Assembly: GCA_030998225.1 (NCBI GenBank)
Contig: JAPYXD010000754.1
Coordinates: forward strand, 3,472,001-3,536,000
Length of the DNA: 64,000 nt
From: Diplolepis rosae
Taxonomy: Eukaryota; Arthropoda; Insecta; Hymenoptera; Diplolepididae
Direction: 5' to 3'
The notes under the pieces are model-generated. The model did not search any database. It was not told the DNA's origin and was given only the letters and a program-made list of their open reading frames with translations. Shown here piece after piece: positions 1 to 11,482 of this stretch (position 1 is the stretch's first letter; every line of letters starts with the position of its first letter). A program made the translations under genes and the position numbers.

Positions 1-266
1 TTTTTGGTAGAGCGCAAAGTTTTTGCTTTAGCCATCTTTTGAATAAAATATAGATTTTTCCGCCAAAATATTATAAAATAAGAAAACATATCAAAAGAAA
101 AAGTTAGAGTTATTAAAAAAATCTGCTAAGTTTTATTTTTAATTGTAGAAATTATATTATTATTATTATATTTTCATATTTTATAACATTTTGGCGGAAA
201 AATCTATATTTTATCCAAAAGATATTTCTATGGTCAAAACAAAAACTCTGCGCTTTACCAAAAAAT
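1..266. mobile_element. Palindromic MITE, probably cut by the window start
   Basis: Bases 1-80 and 179-266 are inverted copies of each other; the outer tip reads TTTTTGGTAGAGCGCAAAG and its partner near 245-266 ends in CTCTGCGCTTTACCAAAAA. The centre is AT-rich filler. No target duplication can be seen because the left flank lies outside the window. A 74-codon frame at 191-415 runs through the right arm and is a by-product of the repeat. Confidence 0.7.
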
Positions 267-1160
267 TATCAGAAACAAAGTTGAAAGTCGTATTTATGCA
301 AATCATATCGACTTGTATAATTTATTATTTCTCGCATAATTTGGTCAAAAAATTGAGGTTTTTTATTTGTAACAGTATTTTTTTTTATCAAACTGAAAAC
401 CATCTAACCTATTAAAAACACTTCAGAATAATTTTTTAGATGAAAATGAATGCTAAATGATTTAACCTCTACCATTTTTTCTCTCGCACAGTTTTTCTGG
501 GAAATGGAATTTTTTATTTTTTACGGCATTTTTATAGCTAAAATCATACACTCAGAAAGAACTTTCCTTCACATTGAAGAAATCCATTGTTTACCCTCCT
601 TTTCTGAATCCAAAAGAAAGTTTTGTTCATGATACAAAAAAATATGTTTGATTTAAAAAAATGAAGAATTCTAAAAGATCAAATTCTTTTTCAAAATGAT
701 TCGTTTAATTCAAAAATATATTATTTTGTCTCAACTAAAGTGATCTTTCCAATAAAAATGCATTTTTAAACCCCAAAAATCATTTTATAATCCTTTTTTC
801 AAAAACAGTAAAGAATTTTTTAATTTAAAAAACAAAGTCAACCAAGAAATTTGACAAAATTAAAAAAACGTTTCATTGATCCCATATCAATGCACATATT
901 TCTTTAATTCGAAAAATGTTGTTTGAATCTAAACAATTTTTTCCTGAGTTTGTTTTCTAAGTCTGAATCAGTAAAATTTACTACCGATTATTGAATGAAC
1001 ATATTTATAACTATAGAATTCAAAGTAAAATAGATTTTTCTTCATTCCGGAGATCTGAAAAGTGGAAATTGAACCGAAACTGCGAAAGTCTTTTGTGTAA
1101 AACCAATACTTTCTCATTGGTGATAAGAATGTAAAAATATTGTAAATCAATCAAGCTCTC
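267..1160. other. AT-rich stretch without a gene
   Basis: Mostly low-complexity A/T sequence. The only structure seen is near 955-975, which resembles the outer tip of the K repeat family (CTAAGTCTGAATCAGT), and 1085-1140, which resembles the right end of the I repeat (CCAATACTTTCTCAT followed by GATAAGAATGTAAAA). Both are short degraded fragments. Confidence 0.5.
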
Positions 1161-1540
1161 CGCCTGCTATCAAATGTTATTAATCTTTGCAAACGGAGTG
1201 AGCTTCGGATCAGTGAACTGATCGCCTATACCCGAATTATTTTTCTCTAGACGACGATTTTCTCCGGCAATGTTTTTGGTTAATTTTTAAAGTCCCGGGA
1301 GAATATGTAATTAAAATTTACGCAGACTTGCGGTTATTATGCGGTGAAGCCGCTGACACGTGAAATCATGCAAAATGTTGGGCATAAGAGCTTGCCATCA
1401 GCTACCGTCTCTGAACAGCGTACGGTTAATGCACTGGAAGTGAAATAGCAGCTGTCGCATTTGAATTTGTGTGGTCCGAGTCCACACTAGGAAATAAACC
1501 GTTGAATCCGTAAAAAAACCTTTGGCAAGGGTGGGGGTAT
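1161..1540. other. Unique island of higher GC content
   Basis: This stretch is clearly richer in G and C than its surroundings and shows none of the repeat families of the window. No frame of useful length is open. An AATAAA lies near 1493. It could be non-coding unique sequence or part of an untranslated exon; nothing decides between these. Confidence 0.35.
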
Positions 1541-3263
1541 GCCAGCCATATTTATGTATAAATGTATATGCAATTTATACGGATTTATGAATCCTGTCAG
1601 ATGAAATTGCAATGCTGAATAGAATTATCACCCTTTCCAATGTATGTAGAAGAATGACAATGTTGAGTTTGACTAGTTTGCGAATTTTCTACATATTTCG
1701 TAAATAAATAAAAAATATCTTACTATACTTATATTTCTATCAAAATCGGAGATGATTTAATATTTTCTGAGTTTAGATTTTCCATTTAATTTTTTTTAAG
1801 TTTAGTATCTTTATTTAGAAAGATTTTCGCGGTTTTTAAGAAGTCTAGCACCTTTATGTATTTTTAAACTGAAAATTTTGAGTTTTTTGGACATTTTTTG
1901 ACATTGAATAACTTTTTTGTTTTCTAACCAATTTTTATGATTATTCTTTTATTTTTTTCCTTACAATGTATAAAAACTTTTTGAGTATGTCAAGCACTCT
2001 AGATACAAAAATAACTACAACATTTTTAAATAATAAAATAATATATAAAGTAATAAAAATATCCCAAAATATACACTGAGAAAAAAGATTCTTAGATCCA
2101 AAGAAATGTATTTAATTGATTCCATTTCTTTGTATCAAACAATTCGTTACCCAATTCAATTAAATATTTTTTAGAAGCATGAAACGCGTGCTTTGATTCA
2201 AAGAAATAATTTATTTGATAGGCATTTCTTTGCTTGTAAATGTGAGCGAATTAACTCAACCAATTCATTTCTTTGAAACTAAGTACCTAGTTTATTTGAA
2301 TCTTGTTTTCGCACTCAAAGAAATATTTATTTGATTCAATAAGTCCTATTTTTTTAATTCAACAAGACGTATTTGAATCAAATAATTTATCCATGGATGA
2401 ATCAAGCTTTAGGTTTTCTTGAATCAAGGAAATATTTATTTAATTGAGGCATTCATTAATTAATTTAGGAAGATATTTATTCGATTCAAAGAGTTGATAA
2501 ATGTATATCAATGTAACGTTTTTTTATATGAATAAAATATTGTGTTTACATAAATATATATTTCTTTAGTTGAAAGAAATGTTTTTTGTGAACAGTAGAA
2601 TGGAAGAATTCATTCAAAAAAGAACATTTATTTCAAAGAAAACAATATTTTGTTGAAATGACTGCAAGTACTTTCAGTTAAAATAAATAATTTCTTTTAT
2701 ATAAATGTTTGGCATCATTGTTACAATTGTCAATCTTTTTGAACTTTCAACATATTTTGTAGAATATATATTTCTCCTAGGAAATATCCGCCTACATTAT
2801 CAATATAAAATAATTTAAACCAAAAAAACCAATTTTTTAAAAGAAAGAAATATTTTTTTGAAAAAACTGTAGATATGATAACATATTTTTTAAACTTGAA
2901 ACATATTTCATATAATTAAATGTTTATTGGATTCCTCCTAGAAAATATTCGCTTGCATTATGAATATGGAATAATTTAGACCAAACAAACCATTTTTTCA
3001 AAGAAAGAAGTATTTTTTCGGAAAAACTGTGGTATTTTTCGTTTATAAAATTTGTTTATTCCATTTAAACGTTTGGCGTAGTTGTTATGATTACATGTTT
3101 TTTAAACTTGAAACATATTTTCTATAGAATTGAAAATTTATCATTCCCGTTCTAAGAAACATTCGCTCTCATTATCAACTTGAAATGTATCATTCCAAAC
3201 AAATATTCGTCCCACCGTAGTATCCATTTTTTCTATTCAACTGTTTTAGTTATTAGGTTTATA

Positions 3264-3926
3264 CAGGGTTTCCCAATAGGGGTGATATGATTTTGAATGT
3301 CCCTATCGGGCTTATCGGTCCAATTATTTTATCAAAATTCGAGAAGTTTTGTCGGTGTTGAAAGAGCATATCGTGCAAAATATGGTCGTCATTCTGCTCC
3401 ATCCGCGCTCTCAATTCGTCGAATAATCGATAAGTTGGAGAGTGAATTTACTCTATTGGATACTAAGCCTAAAAATCGTATGCGTACCGCACGTTCTACA
3501 CAGAATATAGCCGCCGTTCAGGCCAGTATCGAGGAAAACCGTGAATTGTCCGTGCCACGCCGATCTCAGGAATTGGGCCTGTCCAGGATGACTACCTGGC
3601 GTATTTTGCGATTGGATCTTGGCCTGCATCCCTATAAGATCATTCTGACCCAAGAACTGAAGCCTAATGACCATCGTTTGCGTCGGGAGTTCGCGGATTG
3701 GGCTCTGGAATCAATTGAAAATTATCCCAATTTTCATCAAAAAATCATCTTTTCTGATGAGGCGCATTTTTGGCTCAAGTCTCGGGGGACATTTGGCCGA
3801 TATATTGTTTAAATCATAAATGGCATAGAATATCCAATATAATAAAAAAGATTTCGATCAATTCCGAATGAATATTCAGTGTTTTTTTTCAATTTCAAAA
3901 CATATCACCCTTATTGGGAAACCCTT
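3264..3926 (+). mobile_element. Mariner/Tc1-type element, internal deletion derivative
   Basis: The inverted ends are CAGGGTTTCCCAATAGGGG on the left and CCCTTATTGGGAAACCCTT on the right, with TA on each side (3262-3263 and 3927-3928), as expected for the IS630-Tc1-mariner superfamily. At 663 bp it is about half the length of a full element. The inside holds a transposase remnant (3297-3819). It is inserted in B1, so it is younger than B1. Confidence 0.85.
3297..3819 (+). pseudogene. Mariner/Tc1-type transposase remnant, core deleted and frameshifted
   Basis: The frame starts at ATG 3297, just inside the left terminal repeat. Residues 1-60 look like the N-terminal helix-turn-helix of insect mariner-like transposases (RAYRAKYGRHSAPSALSIRR). 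Residues 80-125 form a second helix-turn-helix region (VPRRSQELGLSRMTTWRIL). Residues 146-155 (IIFSDEAHFW) carry the first catalytic aspartate of the DDE triad. The frame then runs straight into the family's C-terminal tail, but in a different frame: read from about 3784, the DNA encodes GGHLADILFKS and a stop at 3817-3819. The second and third acidic residues and the sequence around them, of the order of 150 residues, are missing. The intact frame therefore ends at an artificial stop (3810-3812). The product could at most bind terminal repeats; it cannot catalyse transposition. The assignment rests on family knowledge and is quite secure. Confidence 0.85.
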
Positions 3927-4966
3927 TATTTGCGAAGTTGTATATTTAAGTGTATTTGTGACAGAAAATATGATTGGCTGCGATTGAATGGTGTGAATGT
4001 AATTGTATGATGTTTATATATGTATGTATCCGATGACAAATGGCAGGTTCGAGGTAAGAATTTTTTTGTTATTTAAGAGAACCATGACAACGTTTATACT
4101 TGACTCCTTACAATTCATGAAGTTTATATTACTTTAAAGTTAAGAAATATTTCTTGAATTTCAAAACACGTTTATTCATATCAATAACATCTTTTTGACA
4201 CAAATCTCTAACTTACCATAGGCAACATTATCGTTCTTTGCATCCATTATTACTTAATACACTTTACTACTTGACCATTTTAAACAGTAAATCACATCTT
4301 CGGAGCAAATAATTATTTAATCCTACCAAAAATTATCTCCTCATTTCAAAGAAATATTTCTCTTAATTTACAATTCGCTCATTACAAACAAGGAATCAGA
4401 TATTGGAATGGAAAACAAATTTACTTGAACCAATGCAAATTTTTTTGAATTAATGTATTGTTTCTTTGAAGATGCATCACATCATTTTACATCAAAGAAT
4501 TCACTTCTCTTATCAAATAATTGCTACACAATGTTAATAACATATTTATTCAATCTAATGAACATTTAATAGTACTAGAAAAACATTTTCTTGCTTTAAT
4601 TTTTCATGTTTTAAAGACAATAAAAATATTTCTTTGATCTAAAAAAATATTTATTCGTCACCATCCAGCTCAACCATTTATTTGAATCAAAGAAATATTC
4701 TTTGATTCGAATATTCTTTTTTCTCAGTGTAAAAAAAAATTTTGTAGTTTTTTTTTTATCTAGAGTGCTTTTTATTCCCAAAAAGTTGTTAGACATTGTA
4801 AGGAAGAAAATAACAAAAGAATCATGAGAATGGGTTAAAAAACAAAAAAGTTATTCAAAGTTAAAAAATGTCAAAAAATGCCCAAAAAACTCATAATTTT
4901 TAGTTTAAAAATACATAAAGGTGCTGGAATTTTTAGGAACCCCCAAAACTTTTATAAATGAAGGTA

Positions 4967-5758
4967 CACTGAGAGAAATTATTAGTCGTGGTTACCTATC
5001 TTTTTTGTAAAAAAGGGCCACAAGTATGTTTTTTACTCTGTATTATCTAAGCAGCTTAGTTCTTACAACAATATTAAATGAGTAGCAATGATTAAAATTT
5101 TTAGTAAAACTTACAAAATCCGATTAGTCGGTCCGTTTTGTAGCCGCGACTATTTCCATGCATTCCCACATTGTATCGAGCTTATAATAGATGTTACCAA
5201 TACGTTTATGTAAAATTTACTAATTCCGTTAATGTTAAATTTATCATTCTATCTATTTTATTTTTGTTAATGTCGATGGGAACTTTCTTAGGTTAGAATT
5301 GTTTAGGAGAAAAACTTTTCTAATTATTGTTTTTCAAAATGTAATAGAGGATAATAATTGTTGAGAGGTTTTTCATCAAAAACTGCACAACAGTTTACAA
5401 TTATACTTTAAAATTACCATGATTTAATTCTTCTCATTTTGATGAAGAACATAAGCAAAATTTTAAGAAATCAATGTATGTAACGATTTCAAAACGATTC
5501 AAAACAGTTGATAAACAGGTAAAATCTAATTCGTCTGTACAATTATTTCTTGAAGTTTACTATTACCAAAGAATTGCAAGTCATGTTTACACACGAAATA
5601 TTGCATATGGAAATAAAATATTTACATTTCTCAAAATAAATGAACTTTATCAATTTTACAAAAAAATTAGTAACATTTAAAAAATTTTCGGTACTGCTAA
5701 CTAAAAACATATAGTTGTGACCTTTTAGTCAGCACAACTAATAGGATTTCTCTCAGTT
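4967..5758. mobile_element. C: TA-target MITE with CACTGAGAGAAAT ends
   Basis: The left end is CACTGAGAGAAATTATTAG; the right end is ATAGGATTTCTCTCAGT. TA flanks at 4965-4966 and 5759-5760. Removing it rejoins AATGAAGGTA to CTAAACATAA, which matches the uninterrupted A5 copy near 9470. The interior holds a 68-codon frame (5474-5680) with no recognisable domain and no support as a gene. Confidence 0.7.
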
Positions 5759-5794
5759 TACTAAACATAATAAAAATTATATGGAGGGTCTTAA

Positions 5795-6510
5795 AGTACT
5801 AGTACACTTTAGAATTTTGAAAAAATCGATTTCGTTTTTTTTGCATTTTTAAACTCCTTAGACCTTTAAATATCTTCTCCTAAAATATTTTCAAAAAATT
5901 CAAACTCTTAACACCATGAAATAAGTGAAAATGCGTGCGCACTCCCAGCTGCTAGTCGCGTGGCGACTATTTTTCTCGAAATGACTTTTTTTCAAATGGC
6001 TGACAGATTATCTCCAGAACTATTGAACCGATTTTCAAACACCTTGCTGGGTTTTGTTTATTGATATGTCCTGTACGACAATTTATTGCAATTAAGCCAA
6101 AAAATACAAATTTAATATTTTTTTGACCCAAAAAACAGCGGAAAAATAGGCCATTTTTTCAATGAATTTTTCAAACGCCCGCCATTTTTTTTTCTTGATT
6201 TTTTTAAAAATGTGGTGAATTGTCACGTAAGCAACCTTCCTTTTAGAGAAACCATTTCATTTTTTTGTTTCAGACTTGCCGATCCAGAGATAAACTGTCG
6301 GCCATGCGTCAAATTTTTTTTTTGATGTTCGATTTTGGCGCTCCCTGGATTTGGGCCATAAAACAAAAATTTTAAATAAAAATTTTTTTGTACTCCACAA
6401 ACATGTATTTACATGATAAAAAAAGTTTCATATAAATATATATCAATGGGACTGAGAAAAAAATTATTCAACATTGCCTTATTTTTAGCCTTCTAAAGTG
6501 TACTAGTACC
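5795..6510. mobile_element. D: TTAA-type MITE
   Basis: TTAA at 5791-5794 and 6511-6514 flank the inverted ends, AGTACTAGTACACTTTAGAA and TTCTAAAGTGTACTAGTACC. TTAA targets and precise ends fit piggyBac-type transposition. No coding capacity is seen. The right TTAA is shared with element E. Confidence 0.8.
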
Positions 6511-6514
6511 TTAA

Positions 6515-8226
6515 CCCATTAATGCCCAAAATAACAGACTTTTTATCTCACTTTTGTCCCTTGTTGCCAAAGCGAAAAAGGGAATATATCATGACAAAAC
6601 CTTGTATACATAATGTTTTTGGGTCTCCTCTTTCGATTTATGAAGTCAAAATTACATTATCGTGCACTGGAAAACCAATATGGCGGATTTTATTAAAAAA
6701 AGTACCGAAAATTTGAAATTTTTTTTTTATTCTTTTTTTCAAATGGATAAAGCATATTAATCTATTTCAAACTATGGACAAAGGTGGATAAAATAGTTGT
6801 TTTTTTTAAACATATTTTTTGGTCCAGCTCCTTATGTTTTATCTTTTCCAAAATGGCGTAAAACTATGGAAATTTGGAAAATAGGCGCTTTTTTATGACA
6901 TTTCTAAGATAATTGGATAATACACGGAATTTTATTGATCAAATTGTCAAATTTTTGATTCATAAATTATGTACAGACTTCTTCTAGTATATGTATTGAC
7001 CTGATTAATGGCGGATTCAATATGGCGCTTGGAGAACTTGGGAAATACCGAGCTTTTTCAAGATTATCGTTTTGATTAAGATTATCGCTTGAGCTTCAGA
7101 GTAGTAAAGTTATAGGAAATACAAAAGTACGTACAATTTGAAAAACAGTAAAAAAATAGACAAAAATATACAAAAAAAAAAAACATAAAATTTTAAAAAT
7201 TACAAAAAATTACAAAATCCGAAAAATTAAGAAAAAAACTAAAAAAGAGACTCTTGACCGCCTACCTTCACGTGGCCAGTGTTGGGAAACGTTTATAAGA
7301 ACCGGCGAACGGGCGATATAATTCTGTATAATAATTTTTTTTGTAATTTTTTTCATAGCAAATTATCGTTTATATTAAGAAAGCTAAAGCAAACAGCAGA
7401 TCGTGAAATATAAATTCAGAACTTTACGAATTTTTTCCGCTAAATCAGCGCTCTCAATCAAAAAATGGCTAGAGACATTTTCGATCACAAATTTTACATA
7501 AAATACGAAAATATTTTTTTGATTAGCACATTATTAAATCTTCAATATTTGGTCCGCCATATTGGATCCGCCATTTTGAATTTTCTAACACTGTCATCGG
7601 ATTTTGATATACTGTGCCAAGAAACATAGGAAAATTGAATTTAATAAAGGTTCAGGAATTTTCATCAACGATAATCTTGAAAAAACCCGATATTTCCCAA
7701 GTTCTCCAAGCGCCATATTGAATCCGCCATTAATTAGGTCAATACATATACTAGAAGAGGTCTGTACATAATTGATCAATCAAAATTTGACAATTTGATC
7801 AGTAAAATTCCGTTTATTATCCAATTATCTTAGAAATGTGATAATAAAACGCCTATTTTCCAAATTTCCATAGTTTTACGCCATTTTGGAAAAGATAAAA
7901 CATAAGGAGCTGGACCAAAAAATATTTTTCATGAACTACAACTATTTTGTCCACCTTTGTCCATAGTTTGAAATAGATAAATATGCTTTATCCATTTGAA
8001 AAAAAAAGAATAAAAAAAAAAATTTCAAATTTTCGGTACTTTTTTGAATAAAATCCGCCATATTGGTTTTCCAGTGCACGATAATGTAATTTTGACTTCA
8101 TAAATCGAAAGAGGAGACCCAAAAACATTATATATACAAGGTTTTGTCATGATATATTCCCTTTTTCTCTTTGGCAACAAGGGACAAAAATGAGTTAAAA
8201 AGTCTGTGATTTTGGGCGTTAATGGG
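6515..8226. mobile_element. E: piggyBac-like MITE with long inverted arms
   Basis: Flanked by TTAA (6511-6514, 8227-8230). The tips are CCCATTAATGCCCAAAATAA and its reverse partner with CCCATTAACGCCC; a CCC start after TTAA is typical of piggyBac-like elements. The arms are very long: 6515 to about 7075 pairs with about 7665-8226. The unpaired centre is AT-rich. Frames at 6522-6716 and 7594-7779 lie in the arms and are by-products. Confidence 0.85.
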
Positions 8227-8315
8227 TTAACTCAAGAAATAAAAATATTAAAGGTGGCAGATCCCCTTAACACTTTTTGCTACAAATTTTATTGATAATA
8301 TTAATAATATATTTA

Positions 8316-8698
8316 AAAATATTCTTACTACTTTCTCACCATACTTTATAAATATTGACCAATAAGAAGACTTTGTGATGTGTCACAATTTAGTTTTTAT
8401 TAGAAAGAATTTTCATTTGTTTTTATCAAGTTTTTTCTGGTTCTTGTTAAGTACATTTTGTCCTTTTTTTCTCGCATTATATAACACTACAATTTTAATA
8501 TGTTTTATATTTGCTATATTCCCCCTACCTCCTTTTTAATATTTATGTACTGGCATCTACATTTTAAGTTACATTTATACATAAACTTATATGTGCTTAG
8601 AAATGACGATCACTGATAAGGATTCAGAGTCAAAACGTTTGATTAAAACTACTGTTTTTTTCATTTATAGATCTTAAAGCCAATCAGCCAGCATTGCA
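8316..8698 (+). mobile_element. Short retroelement-like fragment, possibly Penelope-like, with 19-bp target duplication
   Basis: The 19-bp sequence AATATTAATAATATATTTA occurs perfectly at 8297-8315 and 8699-8717 and brackets the fragment. The 3' part, from about 8535, matches a second copy at about 45690-45955, including AAACTACTGTTTTTTTCAT and the final AAAGCCAAT-type tail. Long target duplications point to a retroelement rather than a TIR transposon. The hammerhead-like motif inside (8609-8643) suggests a Penelope-like origin, which is an inference. Confidence 0.5.
8609..8643 (+). ncRNA. Degenerate hammerhead-ribozyme-like motif
   Basis: CTGATAA (8613-8619) stands for the CUGAUGA core, and AAAAC (8632-8636) stands for GAAAC. 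GATTC (8621-8625) and GAGTC (8627-8631) can pair with one G-U, but leave a one-base loop. ATCA (8609-8612) pairs with TGAT (8640-8643) as stem I. Two core bases are changed, so this copy is probably inactive. See the better copy at 45863-45902. Confidence 0.35.
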
Positions 8699-8974
8699 AA
8701 TATTAATAATATATTTATAATAATAATACTCAAATTTAAAAATGACAAATTTTGGAAAAATTTGCTTTTCTTCCTTCTCGTGAGCATTTTCAAATAAATT
8801 TTCAGCTAAAAACCTTCCCATACTTTTTGGATGAAAAAAGCATTGCCAAAATGTCCCTTTCCTTTTCAAAATCGTATTCTTGTTTTAGCTTAAAAATAGC
8901 AAAATGTAGGTTTATAACTTTGAAGAAAAAAGTAGTTTTAATAATTCTTGTGAGTATTGAAGAGATGAATTTAA

Positions 8975-9546
8975 AAGGGTCCGCCATCTTTAATCGATAT
9001 ATTTTTTTTGCATTTTCCAAAAATGTTTTTTTTTATTCTTTATACTTTTTTAAGTATGTGTTTGTTTATTGATTTACTAATATTTCTGAATTATATAGGA
9101 AATAGTATATAACAGGTATCTCTATAAAAATACAATATATATATTGTCTTTATGTATATACATTCTAGCTAAAAAAAAACTACAAACATTTTTTTTTATA
9201 TTTTGCGATATTTTTATTATTTTATATATTATTTTATTATCTAAAAAATTTGGTAGTTATTTTTTTAGCTAGAGTGCTTGACATACTCAAAAAGTTGTTA
9301 CACATTGTATGGAACAAAATAAAAAAAGAATCATGACAATCGGTTAAAAAATAAGAAAGTTATTCAAAGTCAAAAAATGTCAAGAAATTGCCCAAAAAAC
9401 TCAAAATTTGTAGTTTAAAAATCTATAAAGTTGCTGGAAATTTCAAAAAACCCTAAAACTTTTCTAAATGAAGGTATTAAATTTAAAAAAAATTATATAG
9501 AAGGTCTGAATTCAAAAAATAAAAATATTAAAAGTGGCGGATCCCC
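8975..9546. mobile_element. A5: near-complete 572-bp TTAA-type MITE
   Basis: TTAA precedes it at 8971-8974; TTGA, a worn TTAA, follows at 9547-9550. The tips are AAGGGTCCGCCATCTTTAA and AAAAGTGGCGGATCCCC. The left arm is of the 'L' type (shared with 13129-13475) and the right arm of the 'R' type (shared with A1). This makes it the best reference for the family, with about 18-bp true terminal repeats and two different subterminal arms. Confidence 0.8.
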
Positions 9547-9550
9547 TTGA

Positions 9551-10417
9551 TTTAAAATATAAATCGTAATTCAGTATCGATTTTGTAATTCTAAGCTTGG
9601 CTAAAGTGCACCCTCTTGATTTCTCTGTCGAACGGAAAAATGGATTCAGTTAACCACAGGAATAAATTTCGAAAGATTCTCCCTTCAAAGCAATCAAAGA
9701 AGTTACTTGTTCTTCAGTCTCTTTCGAAAACGTTGAATCAGCAGATCATTGGAGTGAAATATCCACTTCCATATTTTTCTACGATTGAAACTGTTATTTA
9801 TTATCAATACTTAAAGCCGACTTTGAGAAAATAAGATAAAACTTGTGAAATTTTGTTTATTATTTCAGTAAACTTTCTATTCTTATCTATCTACGACATT
9901 CAATTTCATTTGAGTTATTCCTTTTGACAAGAAAATGGACATTTGTAATTTAAAATATCCTCCTCATGGAAAAATATTACCTTAAGGTTCTTTTTGCAAT
10001 AATTATATATGGATTTTACGAGAGTATTGGAATTTATACTCATTTCTTACTTTCTACTATCTCAATAGAAAAAAAACTGAACAAAGATATAATTATACTC
10101 TGCTTCCTGTATGAATAATTTATTGAATTCTCGTAACTTGGTGAATAAAATCTGAAGGAAGCTGACACAAGTTAAGAACCAACCTTATTTCTCTGGAACA
10201 ATAGAAAACTGCAAAGAGAAATACGAGAAAATGGAGTAGAATCTTAATATATTCAAAGCGACATGCCTGGACAAAATTTACTTTATCTACTTGAATAGTT
10301 GAAATCCTTTTTTGTTGAAAACTGTTTAAGTTATAAGAAATCAACTATTCTTCATGAAAATTAAAAGCTTTAGAAAGCACTTCATATATTCAGCAAACCA
10401 TTTGGTAAAAAGTTACA
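9551..10417. other. AT-rich unique stretch with one small open frame
   Basis: No repeat family of the window is seen here. A frame from ATG 9640 to the stop at 9832-9834 codes for 64 residues rich in lysine, leucine and serine with no membrane segment or motif I recognise. Composition alone does not separate it from chance, and no splice or poly(A) signals support it. Confidence 0.3.
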
Positions 10418-10552
10418 CTGTAAAGTATTCTCCGTTTTAAGAAAATGCATCTTTTTGATTCCATTTCTTTGTAGCAATGAATTTTTAATTCAACTGATTG
10501 TTTTCGAAGACAAAAATAACAAGGTTGCCCTATCAAAAAAATCCACGTGAAT

Positions 10553-11075
10553 TTATGTGGGAATCCATGGGAATCCACATGGTAAAGTATGGATTCCCAT
10601 AGGAACCTATAGGAATCCACCTAGGAATATATGGATTCCTATGGGAATCCATATAGTAACCTGTGGATACATGGATTCCCATGTGAGAAATTCATATAGA
10701 AAGCATGGATTCCTATGGGAATCCATATATGAACCTGTGGATACATGGATTCCCATTTGAGGAATCCATATAAGAAGCATGGATTCCTATGGGAATCCAT
10801 ATAGGAACCTGTGGATACATGGATTCCCATGTGAGAAATTAATATAGGAAGCATGGATTCCTATGGGAATTCATATAGGAACCTGTGGGTAGATGGATTC
10901 CTATTGCGAGAAATCCATATAAGAAGCATGGATTCCCATGGGAATCCATATAGGAACCTGTTGATTCATGGATTTCCATGTGAGAAATCCATATAGGAAA
11001 TATGTATTCCTATGGGAACTCATAGGAACCTGTGGGTACATGGATTCCCATATGAGAAATCCATATAGGAAACTA
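10553..11075. repeat. 74-75-bp tandem array of GGATTCC palindromes
   Basis: The phrase GCATGGATTCCTATGGGAA starts at 10703, 10777 and 10851, and a variant at 10926, giving a period of 74-75 bp. Each unit contains inverted GGATTCC/GGAATCC pairs, so each unit can fold back. The edges are more degenerate. Frames on both strands here (10557-10760, 10639-10854) are by-products of the repeat. Confidence 0.85.
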
Positions 11076-11482
11076 TATGAGTTCGTTTGGGAAGGTACTG
11101 GTACATGAAATCTATTGAGCTGAATTCTATTAGAACTAATATTTATTTATGTATCATGATAAAAAACCAATCACCAATCTACAAGTATGTGCATAAGATA
11201 ATTTTGAACAAAAATTTAACAATAATTTGTTCATAAACGATTAATAATTTTTATATTATATTTTCGTGCAAGTATTTTTTATAATTTAGAAATTTATTTG
11301 TTAGTATTGCATTATACAGATATCATAAATAATAATTTTAATAAAATAGTAAATTAAGAAGCTTACAAAGATATTGTATCTCGGGAAGATTTATAAAAAC
11401 ACATATACTTTTAATAGTTTTTGTATTAATAACATCACATTTTCTCCTAATTTTAATTACTTCTACTCTTGATACAGATAAA

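Larger units (their letters stand above)
2074..4729. mobile_element. B1: TA-target element with CACTGAGAAAAAAG ends
   Basis: The ends are CACTGAGAAAAAAGATT on the left and CTTTTTTCTCAGTG on the right, flanked by TA at 2072-2073 and 4730-4731. The interior is filled with a loose repeat of the type TTTGATTCAAAGAAATAT in both orientations. Other copies lie at 36123-36260, 37209 onward, 51893-52765 and 62109-62490. A mariner-type element sits inside at 3264-3926. No transposase of its own is visible, so it is non-autonomous. Confidence 0.75.
1735..8266. mobile_element. A1: fold-back TTAA-type MITE split by nested insertions
   Basis: The right end reads GGTGGCAGATCCCC then TTAA (8267-8270), the family A tip. 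The left end is worn but its following sequence (from about 1755) matches the same arm in reverse. The inner arms at 1755-2073 and 4732-4964 pair with each other. With the B, C, D and E insertions removed, the joined sequence matches the uninterrupted copies near 9230-9546 and 17030-17060, which confirms the order of events. Both ends carry the same ('R') arm, so A1 is a fold-back derivative. Confidence 0.7.

Noticed and set aside
8684..9072. Overlapping frames on both strands, up to 106 codons
   Set aside because: They lie across AT-rich DNA and the arm of A5; phenylalanine- and lysine-rich composition is what random AT sequence gives.
10557..10854. Frames rich in tryptophan, isoleucine and proline
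   Set aside because: They translate the 74-bp palindromic repeat on both strands.
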